Assembly (NCBI RefSeq): GCF_009827305.1
Contig: NZ_WTYJ01000001.1
Span: forward strand, 620,001 to 684,000
From: Croceibacterium xixiisoli
GTDB lineage: Bacteria > Pseudomonadota > Alphaproteobacteria > Sphingomonadales > Sphingomonadaceae
Direction: 5' to 3'
Length of the DNA: 64,000 nt
Positions 26,921-35,514 of this stretch are shown here, piece after piece; positions within the stretch are counted from its first letter, which is position 1; each line of letters begins with the position of its first letter. The translations under genes were made by a program, and so were the position numbers. A model generated the notes under the pieces. The model was not told the DNA's origin. It did no database searches and saw only the letters and a list, made by a program, of their open reading frames with translations.

Positions 26921-29900
26921 ATGTTCGAAGCAGCCATGGGTCGCGTCTTCCATCAGGTGGACATGCAGGACGATGTCCTTGATCTCGCGCCCTTTCTGAT
27001 GCCCCGGGACATGCCGCTGCGCAGCGGCTTTCAGGTCGGCACGGCCATGGCCGCCGCCATGCTGGTGGCGCTGGTCCATCCGCAAGCTGCCCGTGCGCAG
27101 GCCGTTGATGCCTGCGGCGCGCTCGATACCTCGGGCCATGTTACATGTTCGGGGGATGGCAATCCCTATGATGATGGTATCACCTATCAGGCGCCGGCTG
27201 CCGGCGATGCCTTCGTCGATCTGTCGGTGGTGCTCGCCGATGATTTCGCCATGGCGGTGCCAGCGGGCCTGGCTGCGCCGGCGATCGATCTGGCCGCAAA
27301 CGGCTCTGCATCGCTGACTTTGGATGCTGAGTTCGGCGCCAGCATCGTCAGCGAAGTTCATGGCAGCCCGGCCCTGCGCGCCCGATCTGCGGCAGGCGAT
27401 GTCCTGATCAATGCGCCCTCGGTCACCACCCATGGCGACGATGCCCGTGCCATCGATGCCCGATCGCTGGAAGGCGGCACGGTGCATGTCATCGCTGACG
27501 GTCCGGTTGCCACCACCGGGCTGCGATCGCGCGGAATCACGGCCATTTCAACCGGGGGCGATGTCGGCATTTCCGCTGGCGATGTGGGCACCACGGGCGA
27601 TTATGCCGATGGCATCATCGCGATGGGCGACAATGTCGAACTGCTGATCGGCGGCGATGTCCGCACGCAGGGCAGCGCTGCCTATGGCGCCTATGTCCGG
27701 GCACAGAATGGCACGGCGCATGTGCGCGTCGACGGTTCGGTCAGCACCGCAGGCAATGGGGCGAAGGGGATCGATGCCCAGGCAACCGATGGGGTTTCGG
27801 TTATCGGCAGCGGAACGGTCGCAACCCAAGGTTATATCGGAACTGCGGTGATCGCGCGCACTGACAATGGCGATGCGCTGGTCGATCTGGCGCGGGTATC
27901 TGCCGAGGGGCCTGGTGCCAGTGCGGTGCATGCTCAGTCCAACACCGGCAATGCCACCATTCGTGTCGATCAGGCGCTCAGTGTCAGCGATCATTTCGCC
28001 ACCCTTGATGTCCACGGCGGTCAAAGCGCACATGTTGAGGTCGCCGATTGGGTGGCAGCCTATGGCGAACGGGCCGTTGCCATCAATGTCTACAGCTATG
28101 GCACAGTCAGCGCCGCAGTGCAGGATGTGCTGGCAGTCGGCAATGGCGCGACGGCCATCGATGCACAGGGTTATAGCGTTGAGTTGGCCATCGGCGGGAC
28201 AATCCATGCGCAAAGCGATGATGGTGACGCGACGGGGGCGGCGGTCACTGTCAAAGCCGGCAACAGCTATTACGGCGCCAGCAGCGCCAACGTCACGATC
28301 GTCAATGATGGCGTGATCAGCGCCGCCGGCCAGGGAATGGGGGCATTGAGGGTTGATTCCGCCGGTTCGGTCGAAATCAGTGGCAATGGTTCCGTGACGA
28401 CCGCAGGCAACCAGGCTGCTGCGGTCCATATCGATGCGCTGGGCGATGTTTCGATTGCGCTGGGCAATGTTGAAACCGGCGGTGCGTTCTCTGACGGTAT
28501 TGCCGCAAAGGCCGCTGGTGACGTGAGGCTGTCGATCGGGTCAGCCCGTGTAGGGGGTGTCCGATCAAACGCGATCAACATTTCCGCGCTGGGCGACATC
28601 ACCGCGCAGATCGGTGATGTTGAGGCAGGCCACCTTGCCTCGACCGGCATGATATTGGATGCGCGGAACATCCAACTGTCCCTTGCTGGTGATTTGTCTG
28701 CGGATCGCGCGTTTGGTCATCGCAGCCGGGGTGCGGGTGCCCGCCTCTCCGCTATCGAGCACACTGATGCCAGCCTTGGCTCAGTCAGTGTCGTGGGGGA
28801 GGAAGGCATCGGGGTTTCGATTGTCAGCCAAACGCTTGATCTGGATTTCGGGACATTGTCGGTCACCGGTGAATTCATGGCTGGCATTCAAGCCGATATT
28901 TCAGACAACGCTGCCGTAAGCGGGCGGAGCCTGTTTGCCGGTGGAAAGGGCTCCCGCGGGCTGAAAGTCATCAGCAACAACCATCTTGATGTCGATATTG
29001 ATACTGTAAGTGTATCCGGAGAGACCGTGCAGGGAGTGGAAGCAATCGCCCGCACTGCCAGCATCATAATGAATGAAGGAAGTTTGAAAGGTAACGGCAA
29101 CACAATACTGGATGTCACGTCTTTTCTGCAATCAGCAATTCAAGTCGGAAATATGGATGTTTGGGGTGACAACAGTAGAGCGGTAATGGCTGTCGCCGGA
29201 GGCGGCATTGATCTTGGTCTGAACGGCAATATCACCTCAAGCGGGCTTCAGAGCCCTGTGTCTGACGGCGTTGATGAAGATGATCGGTCAAATCGGGCTT
29301 GGGGCGTCGTAACGGCGCGTAGCCTTTTTGAGGATGTTGCCATTACAAATTCTGGCAAGTTGGTTGCCAGTGGCAATTTCAATGGCGGGATTACCGCCAT
29401 TGGACGTGACATTTTCATCAGTGGGCCCGGGTCAGTCACCACTCATGGCTATGGCGCTACAGCTATTTATGCTGGCGGTGGCTTTGGTCCGACCAGGGCA
29501 GAAACTGGCAGCGCCGACATTTCAATGGCGGAGGTCAACACCAGCGGCGAAAACGCTGTTGCTGTTCATGCGCGCGCTGTTGGACATGTGGTGATCGATG
29601 TCGACAGCATCACCGTCACAGGGGATTATTCCCATGCTGTGCTCGTCGATGCCGTGGGCGGGGCTGATATCCGTGTCGGCAACCTCGCTGCGCTCGGCTA
29701 CGATGGCCGGGGCGTCGATCTGCTTGGTCAGGGGGCAGGCAGATTTTCTGTCGACATCGACAGGCTCATCGTGGCTGGCGGAGCAGGGGTAATGGCCGTT
29801 GCACCGGAAGGCGACGTCGATATCCGCGTCGGCGAACTGATGCAGAGTGGCGACACATTCCAGAGCGCGGTCTACGCGGCAGGACGCGCAGTGACAGTCG

Positions 29901-32900
29901 GCTTGGGCGAGCTGCGCACGCAAGGCAGCAATCTCACCGCGGAACCTCTCACCGCCGTTCTGGCGCTGGGTACCGAAAGCGTCGATATCGAGGTCCATAC
30001 GCTCGATGCCAGGCAGTCAGGGCGCGATGGTTTGGCTGCGGCTGCCGTCGGCACGGCGTCTGTGACAATTACCGATGGCGGATCGATCAACACCGGCGGC
30101 AACGCCATCGCGCTCAGTGCCGGCCGCTCCGGACGGGTGGTCAATGGCGGCTCCATTTCCACATTCGGCCATTATGCGCGCGGCATTGTCGCCCAATCTG
30201 CCGGTTCGCTCGATATCATCGGCGGCAACATCAGCACGCAGGGGCATTATTCCAACGGCATCACCGCCCTGGCTCTTGATTCGCTCGCCATCACCTCCAC
30301 GGTCATCGTGACCGAAGGGGTGGCCAGCAACGCCATCGATGCGGGCAGCGGCGGCGATATTCGCATCTCTGTCGGCGATCTCAATGTGTCCGGCTATGGC
30401 TCGCAAGCCGTCCGGGCGGAAGCTGGCGGTGATATTGCCATCGACATCGGCGGTGTCGTTCTCGGCAGCGCGCATCAGCCGCTCTATGACGCCGTGCCGG
30501 TCGGTGACGGCGGGCGTCTGTCGGATGTGTCGCGCGGAACCATTACCGCCAATGCCATGGGCAGCGCATCCGTCACCCACAATGGCGCGATCATAACCAC
30601 GGGCATTCGCGAAGGCGGAATGTCGGTGCGCGGCGAACAGGGCGTTACCGTCAGCGGCAATGGCAGCGTTTCCACCCGGGGCACCAACGCCACCGGCGTC
30701 TATGCCGCTGCCAATGCCGGCCTGGCCTCGGTCGAAATCGGCGATGTGCGCACGCGCGGGCGTGATGCCTTTGGCGTGCTGGTGCGATCCTATGGCGCGG
30801 GCGAAGCGACGGTCGATAGTGTGACGACGCGCGGCCAGGGGTCGCATGGCGTGGTGGTGGAAGGGGCCATGTTCGCCTCCGCCAAGGCGGGGACGGTCGT
30901 CACCCGGGGCGACAATGCCAATGGCGTCGTCGCGCACAGCTATGGCGATGCCTATGCGGCGGCCGAATCCATCACCGTCACCGGGGAAGGGGCGATCGGC
31001 CTGGATGTCGCGAGCTATGGCAGCGGTGATGTGGAGGCGGTTGTCGGCACCGTTCGCGCGCATCATGGGCGCGGTGTGGGTGCCTATGCCAGCAATGGTT
31101 CGGCCACGATCACGGCCGGCCGGGTGATCCAGTCCGGGCCGACCGGGGCAGAAGGCATTCTCGCGCTCGGCACCACTGGCGCGGCGATCACCTTCGGTTC
31201 GGTCAGCAGCAATGGTGCCGCTGACAATGACGCCGGCTTTACCGCCGCCGTGGCAGGGGGCTCCACCACCGGAGATGTCACCATTCGCGGCGATCGGGTC
31301 AGCACCCGGGGGGATGGGCGCCATGGCGTGGTCGGCCGCAGCGATTCCGGCGCGATCGTCGCCCAAGTGGCCAGCGTCACCACCATTGGCGAAGCATCGG
31401 CCTTCCATCTCGATACCGCAGGCGATGTGTCGCTCACCACGCAGCGGGCCATCAGCGACGGCGCGGAATCGACCGTGTTCCTGCGCGGCGATGATGTGAA
31501 TGTCGTGGCCGGGGGAATCCACGCCAATGGCGCAGAAGGCGCAACAGCCCTGCGGGTGCTGGCCAGCGGCGATGCCGATGTCCGCGTGCAACTGGTGCAG
31601 GCCAATGGTGCCGACCGCACGGGCGTGCTGCTGGCGGCCGATGGATTTGCGGCGCTGACGGTCGATGCCGATGGCGGCATTCTGGCCGGCGGCGATGCGG
31701 TTGTCCTCAATGCCGACGCCGGTTCCAGCCTGCGCAATGACGGCACGATCATGGGCGGCAGCGGCTTTGCCCTGCGCGCCTATGGCGGGGCGGTGAGCGT
31801 GGACAATCGCGGCCTGATCGCCGGCGCCCTGGCGCTGACCGAAGGGGCCGATCTGATCACCAACACCGGCGTGCTGCAACTGACCGCGGGAACGGATCTG
31901 GGCGCAGGCAATGACCGGATCGTCAACAATGGCGCCGTCATTCTGGCCGGCGATGTCGATTTCGGCGCCGGCAATGACAGCTTGGTCAACAACGGCGTGC
32001 TCGTGCTGGGCAGCAGCGGCATGTCCACCTTCGCCGTCGCGCCGATGGCGCGCACGCTGATCGGCCTGGAAAGCTTCGGCAATACCGCACTGATCGATCT
32101 GCGCGACGATATCGTGGGTGATGTGCTGACCATTTCCGGCAGCTTTGCCGGCAGCGGCAACAGCACACTGGGGCTGGACGTGGCCTTCGGTCAGCAGGTG
32201 GCGGCCGATCGTCTCGTCATCGGTGGCGCGGCCACGGGCAGCACCACCATTGCCCTCTCCATCAGCGGCACGCCGCAACTGGGCCTGGGGCCGGTGCTGG
32301 TGCAGACCGGTGCCGGATCATCGGCCGATGCCTTCGCGCTCGATCCGGAGGCAGCGGTTGCTGGCCTGATCGAACACGGGCTGGTGTTCGATGCCGGCAA
32401 TGGCCGCTTCACCCTCGCCACCGCGCCTTCGGCCACCGCCTACCGCCTGCTCAATCTGACCGAGGCTGCCCAGTCGCTGTGGCTGACGACGGCGGATACG
32501 ATCACCGCGCAACTGGACAGCATGCGCCAGGCCGGATCGGCCAAACCCGGCCTGTGGTATGCGATGCATCATTCCGGCATGCGTCGCCACGAAGCCGGCA
32601 GCTTCGATGCCTTCGGCTTCGAACAGCAGGCGGACATCGGCTATCGCCAGAATGTCACCGGCGGCCAGTTCGGCTTCGACAGCGGCGGGGACGGCTTCGG
32701 TTTCGGTGTGACGGCGGGTTATGCCAAATCCAGCGTCAACTTCCTGGCCGGGCCCGAACGGCTGGATATCGAATCCTGGAACATCGGCGCCTATGCCCGC
32801 TATGTGGGTGACCTGCTGTTCGCCAATGCGCTGGTGAAATACGACTTCTACGATATCGATTCCAATCTGGGCACCGCAGGCAAGGCGGCGACCGATGGCA

Positions 32901-33352
32901 AGGGTTATGGCGCGCAGGGCGAAGCAGGCCTGCGTTTCGTGGCGGGCGGGCTCAGCATCGAACCGGTCGTCGGCCTGTCGTGGCAACATGTGGAGGCCGA
33001 TGCGCTGGTCCTGCCGCTGCGGATCGATTTCGATGATCGCGAAGGCGGCCGCGCCAGTGCCGGGTTGCGGCTGGTCGGCACGCAAACGCTGGGCAGCGAT
33101 GGCGATACCCAGCTGCGTTATTATCTGCGCGGCGATGTGGTGCAGCCCTTTGCCGGCAGCGGCATCACCGGCTTCTCCGACGCGTCGGACAATGTCGCCT
33201 TCCTCGATGAACGGATCGGCACCTATGGTTCGGCACGGTTGGGCCTGTCCTTCACCCAGGGCGCGCTGACCGGCTTTGTCGAAGGGGAAGGGCGCTTCAG
33301 CAGCGAATACCGTGGCGGCGGGGGCCGGGTGGGTCTACGGATCGGCTTCTGA
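26921..33352 (+). CDS. Giant beta-helix autotransporter (type Va secretion)
   Basis: A 2143-residue protein. A long N-terminus precedes the hydrophobic signal core (AMAAAMLVALVHPQAARAQ, about residues 40-60). The passenger is built of repeats with period about 25-27 residues on the pattern V-x-T-x-G-x-x-A-x-G-V/I, as expected for a right-handed beta-helix. GAGNDxIVNNG repeats follow, then a linker helix (TTADTITAQLDSMR) and a C-terminal barrel of about 270 residues ending in GLRIGF. It should self-export and be displayed at or released from the surface. ATG 26921 has AGGGGG 7 nt upstream. The stretch about 28,900-29,500 is more AT-rich than the rest. Adhesin or biofilm role is inference. Confidence 0.9.
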   Translation: MFEAAMGRVFHQVDMQDDVLDLAPFLMPRDMPLRSGFQVGTAMAAAMLVALVHPQAARAQAVDACGALDTSGHVTCSGDGNPYDDGITYQAPAAGDAFVDLSVVLADDFAMAVPAGLAAPAIDLAANGSASLTLDAEFGASIVSEVHGSPALRARSAAGDVLINAPSVTTHGDDARAIDARSLEGGTVHVIADGPVATTGLRSRGITAISTGGDVGISAGDVGTTGDYADGIIAMGDNVELLIGGDVRTQGSAAYGAYVRAQNGTAHVRVDGSVSTAGNGAKGIDAQATDGVSVIGSGTVATQGYIGTAVIARTDNGDALVDLARVSAEGPGASAVHAQSNTGNATIRVDQALSVSDHFATLDVHGGQSAHVEVADWVAAYGERAVAINVYSYGTVSAAVQDVLAVGNGATAIDAQGYSVELAIGGTIHAQSDDGDATGAAVTVKAGNSYYGASSANVTIVNDGVISAAGQGMGALRVDSAGSVEISGNGSVTTAGNQAAAVHIDALGDVSIALGNVETGGAFSDGIAAKAAGDVRLSIGSARVGGVRSNAINISALGDITAQIGDVEAGHLASTGMILDARNIQLSLAGDLSADRAFGHRSRGAGARLSAIEHTDASLGSVSVVGEEGIGVSIVSQTLDLDFGTLSVTGEFMAGIQADISDNAAVSGRSLFAGGKGSRGLKVISNNHLDVDIDTVSVSGETVQGVEAIARTASIIMNEGSLKGNGNTILDVTSFLQSAIQVGNMDVWGDNSRAVMAVAGGGIDLGLNGNITSSGLQSPVSDGVDEDDRSNRAWGVVTARSLFEDVAITNSGKLVASGNFNGGITAIGRDIFISGPGSVTTHGYGATAIYAGGGFGPTRAETGSADISMAEVNTSGENAVAVHARAVGHVVIDVDSITVTGDYSHAVLVDAVGGADIRVGNLAALGYDGRGVDLLGQGAGRFSVDIDRLIVAGGAGVMAVAPEGDVDIRVGELMQSGDTFQSAVYAAGRAVTVGLGELRTQGSNLTAEPLTAVLALGTESVDIEVHTLDARQSGRDGLAAAAVGTASVTITDGGSINTGGNAIALSAGRSGRVVNGGSISTFGHYARGIVAQSAGSLDIIGGNISTQGHYSNGITALALDSLAITSTVIVTEGVASNAIDAGSGGDIRISVGDLNVSGYGSQAVRAEAGGDIAIDIGGVVLGSAHQPLYDAVPVGDGGRLSDVSRGTITANAMGSASVTHNGAIITTGIREGGMSVRGEQGVTVSGNGSVSTRGTNATGVYAAANAGLASVEIGDVRTRGRDAFGVLVRSYGAGEATVDSVTTRGQGSHGVVVEGAMFASAKAGTVVTRGDNANGVVAHSYGDAYAAAESITVTGEGAIGLDVASYGSGDVEAVVGTVRAHHGRGVGAYASNGSATITAGRVIQSGPTGAEGILALGTTGAAITFGSVSSNGAADNDAGFTAAVAGGSTTGDVTIRGDRVSTRGDGRHGVVGRSDSGAIVAQVASVTTIGEASAFHLDTAGDVSLTTQRAISDGAESTVFLRGDDVNVVAGGIHANGAEGATALRVLASGDADVRVQLVQANGADRTGVLLAADGFAALTVDADGGILAGGDAVVLNADAGSSLRNDGTIMGGSGFALRAYGGAVSVDNRGLIAGALALTEGADLITNTGVLQLTAGTDLGAGNDRIVNNGAVILAGDVDFGAGNDSLVNNGVLVLGSSGMSTFAVAPMARTLIGLESFGNTALIDLRDDIVGDVLTISGSFAGSGNSTLGLDVAFGQQVAADRLVIGGAATGSTTIALSISGTPQLGLGPVLVQTGAGSSADAFALDPEAAVAGLIEHGLVFDAGNGRFTLATAPSATAYRLLNLTEAAQSLWLTTADTITAQLDSMRQAGSAKPGLWYAMHHSGMRRHEAGSFDAFGFEQQADIGYRQNVTGGQFGFDSGGDGFGFGVTAGYAKSSVNFLAGPERLDIESWNIGAYARYVGDLLFANALVKYDFYDIDSNLGTAGKAATDGKGYGAQGEAGLRFVAGGLSIEPVVGLSWQHVEADALVLPLRIDFDDREGGRASAGLRLVGTQTLGSDGDTQLRYYLRGDVVQPFAGSGITGFSDASDNVAFLDERIGTYGSARLGLSFTQGALTGFVEGEGRFSSEYRGGGGRVGLRIGF

Positions 33353-34425
33353 TGTCTTCCAAAACCAGCACCGAGACACCGACAGACCAGAACACCCATC
33401 TTTCGGTGTCGCGCGGGCTGGCCGGCTGGCTGACCCAGCATGCCACCAGCCTGGCCTTCAGCTGTTATCAGAGCGGGCAATTGTTCCTGGTCGGCGTGCT
33501 GCCCAATGGCAGCGTGTCCTTCAACCAGCAGAAATTCAGCCGTGCCATGGGCCTGTGCTGGCAACCGGCGGGCCGGCTCTATCTCGGCGCGCTGGATCAG
33601 GTCTGGCGGCTGGAAAACATGCTGCGCCCGGGCGAACTGGGCAATCAGCATTTCGATCGGGTGCTGGTGCCGCGCAATGCCCAGACCACCGGCGATGTCG
33701 ATATCCATGAACTCGGCGTCGATCGGGATGGCCATGTCGTCTTCGTCAACACCCGCTACAGCTGCCTCGCCACGCTGGACCCGCGGCACAGCTTCCGCCC
33801 GCTGTGGAAACCGCCCTTCATCTCCCGCCTCGCTCCGGAAGATCGCTGCCATCTCAACGGTCTCGCCATGGCCGATGGCGCCCCGCGTTATGTCACCGCC
33901 GTCAGCCGCAGCGATGTGGTCGATGGCTGGCGCGAACGGCGGAACGAAGGTGGCCTGCTGATCGATGTGACCAGCAACGCCATCGTCACCGATCAGCTGT
34001 CCATGCCGCACAGCCCGCGCATTGCCGGTGACGGCAGCGTGGTGCTGCTCGATTCCGGCTGGGGCCGGATCTGCCGGGTCGATCCGGCCAGCGGCACGCG
34101 TCAGACGATCGCCTTCTGTCCCGGCTTCCTGCGCGGGATGGCGCTGCATGATGGTTTCGCCATCGTCACCGTATCCAAACCGCGCAACGGCACCTTTTCC
34201 GGCCTCGCGCTCGATACCGAACTGGCCGATCGCGATGCCGTGCCCTGGTGCGGGGTGCTGATCGTGGATCTGGCGACGGGCGACATCGTCGAATGGATCC
34301 GGCTGGAAGGCTTCATCACCGAATTGTTCGACGTCGCCGCCATGCCGGGCGTGCGCTGCCCGATGGCGCTGGGACCCGGCACGCTGGAAATGCAGAACAC
34401 CATCAGTTTCGAACCGCTGGCCTGA
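33352..34425 (+). CDS. TIGR03032-type conserved protein coupled to the autotransporter
   Basis: A 357-residue protein resembling the TIGR03032 family, whose function is not established. Recognisable blocks are FVNTRYSCLATLD, RCHLNGLAMADGAPRYVTAV, then DGWR and LSMPHSPR. The repeated short beta-rich units suggest a beta-propeller-like fold. No signal peptide is seen, so it is probably cytoplasmic. Its ATG overlaps the autotransporter stop by one base (TGATG), so the two are translationally coupled and probably functionally linked, perhaps through modification or quality control of the passenger. That link is inference. Confidence 0.8.
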   Translation: MSSKTSTETPTDQNTHLSVSRGLAGWLTQHATSLAFSCYQSGQLFLVGVLPNGSVSFNQQKFSRAMGLCWQPAGRLYLGALDQVWRLENMLRPGELGNQHFDRVLVPRNAQTTGDVDIHELGVDRDGHVVFVNTRYSCLATLDPRHSFRPLWKPPFISRLAPEDRCHLNGLAMADGAPRYVTAVSRSDVVDGWRERRNEGGLLIDVTSNAIVTDQLSMPHSPRIAGDGSVVLLDSGWGRICRVDPASGTRQTIAFCPGFLRGMALHDGFAIVTVSKPRNGTFSGLALDTELADRDAVPWCGVLIVDLATGDIVEWIRLEGFITELFDVAAMPGVRCPMALGPGTLEMQNTISFEPLA

Positions 34426-34436
34426 ACCAGCGGTTC
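34411..34436. terminator. Hairpin overlapping the end of the TIGR03032 gene
   Basis: A perfect 10-bp stem, GAACCGCTGG (34411-34420) with CCAGCGGTTC (34427-34436), has a 6-nt loop that contains part of the stop codon. It lies between convergent genes and could act in both directions. No long T-run. Confidence 0.55.
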
Positions 34437-34441
34437 GGATT

Positions 34442-35230
34442 TCAGCAGGCGATCTTCATCTTGCTGGCCAGATGGCGCTCTTCCGGGCGCAGCGTCAGCA
34501 CGGATACGCCCTTGGCTGTCACCGCCACCGTGTGTTCGAACTGGGCGGACAGCGATCCATCGCGCGTCACGACGGTCCAGCCATCATCCTCGGTCTGCAC
34601 TCCACGCCGCCCGCGGTTGAGCATCGGCTCGATGGTGAAGGTCATCCCTTCGCGCATCACCAGCCCCGTGCCGGCCTTGCCGAAATGCAGGATTTGCGGA
34701 TCCTCATGCATTTCCTGGCCAATGCCATGGCCGCAATATTCGCGCACCACGGAATAGCCATTGCGCTTGGCATGGCGTTCGATCGCCGCGCCGATATCCC
34801 CCAGCCGGGCCCCGGGGCGCACGGTCTGGATGCCCATCCACATCGCTTCATAGGTGGATTGCACCAGCCGCCGCGCGGCGGGCTCCACCTCGCCGACCAG
34901 ATAGGTCTTGCTGGAATCGGCGATGTAGCCATCCTTTTCCAGCGTGATGTCGAAATTCACGATATCCCCGTCACGCAGCACATCGGCGGATGAGGGCACG
35001 CCGTGGCACACCACATTGTTCACCGATGAATTCAGCACGAAGCCATAGCCATATTGGCCCTTGCTCGCCGGGCGGGATTGCAGTTCGTCCACGATGAAGC
35101 GTTCGACCATGGTGTCGATATCCAGCGTCGATTTGCCGATCAGCGGGGTGCGGTCGATCAGGCCGAACACCGATGCCAGCAACCGGCCGGATTGCGCCAT
35201 CAGCGCCAGTTCCTCCGGCGTTTTGGTCAT
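34442..35230 (-). CDS. map: Methionine aminopeptidase, type I
   Basis: A 262-residue metalloprotease that removes the initiator Met from nascent proteins. The metal ligands of the pita-bread fold are present: Asp in GDIVNFDIT, Asp in DSSKTYLVG, His in CGHGIGQEMHEDP, Glu in FTIEPML, and Glu in AQFEHTVAV. NVVCHGVPS carries the substrate-binding His. Its start overlaps the ParD-like stop by 4 bp (ATGA). No translation-apparatus gene is adjacent, so this may be an accessory copy beside a housekeeping map elsewhere. Confidence 0.93.
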   Translation of the reverse strand: MTKTPEELALMAQSGRLLASVFGLIDRTPLIGKSTLDIDTMVERFIVDELQSRPASKGQYGYGFVLNSSVNNVVCHGVPSSADVLRDGDIVNFDITLEKDGYIADSSKTYLVGEVEPAARRLVQSTYEAMWMGIQTVRPGARLGDIGAAIERHAKRNGYSVVREYCGHGIGQEMHEDPQILHFGKAGTGLVMREGMTFTIEPMLNRGRRGVQTEDDGWTVVTRDGSLSAQFEHTVAVTAKGVSVLTLRPEERHLASKMKIAC

Positions 35231-35439
35231 GCGTCGATCAATCCTGCCGGTGGCATCACCACCCCGGCGGAACTGAATTCCCGCTCCATGATCTGCGCCA
35301 AGCTGAGCGTGGGATTGGTTTCACTCAGCATGCCGATCTTGATCCAATAGGCGGCCTGCGCATTGATCGACCGGCACGAAACCCTGCTCGCGCGCCGCAA
35401 CTGATCGTGCAGATCATCCTCTATGTTCACGATGCCCAT
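35227..35439 (-). CDS. ParD-like ribbon-helix-helix protein
   Basis: A 70-residue protein beginning MGIVNIEDDLHDQLRRAS, with RSINAQAAYWIKIGML after it. This is the pattern of the ParD-like antitoxin family (ribbon-helix-helix DNA binding). No ParE-like toxin is adjacent; instead the stop overlaps the map start. The ATG at 35439 is the family-like start; an upstream ATG 11 codons earlier is unlikely. Tandem direct repeats ATATATGATTCGTATATGAATC around 35450-35475 just upstream could be its own operator. Confidence 0.78.
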   Translation of the reverse strand: MGIVNIEDDLHDQLRRASRVSCRSINAQAAYWIKIGMLSETNPTLSLAQIMEREFSSAGVVMPPAGLIDA

Positions 35440-35514
35440 GCTTGTTCCATATATGATTCGTATATGAATCATATATGGCGAGGGTCGCGTGAAGCCAAGC
35501 CGCGTTCGCTGGAA

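Noticed and set aside
27480-32000. Possible CRISPR or satellite array in the repetitive region
   Set aside because: The repeats are at protein level with a variable DNA sequence inside one open frame and no constant direct repeat, so this is a repeat protein. No CRISPR array or cas gene was found in the window.
30017-32278. A 753-codon open frame antisense to the autotransporter
   Set aside because: It mirrors the repetitive passenger (Ala/Gly/His/Asp-rich) and has no start context or domain. The same reasoning applies to the 651-codon frame at 10075-12030.
35227-35439. A complete ParDE toxin-antitoxin system
   Set aside because: Only the ParD-like half is present. Neither neighbour resembles ParE or another small toxin; the coupled gene is a full-length methionine aminopeptidase.
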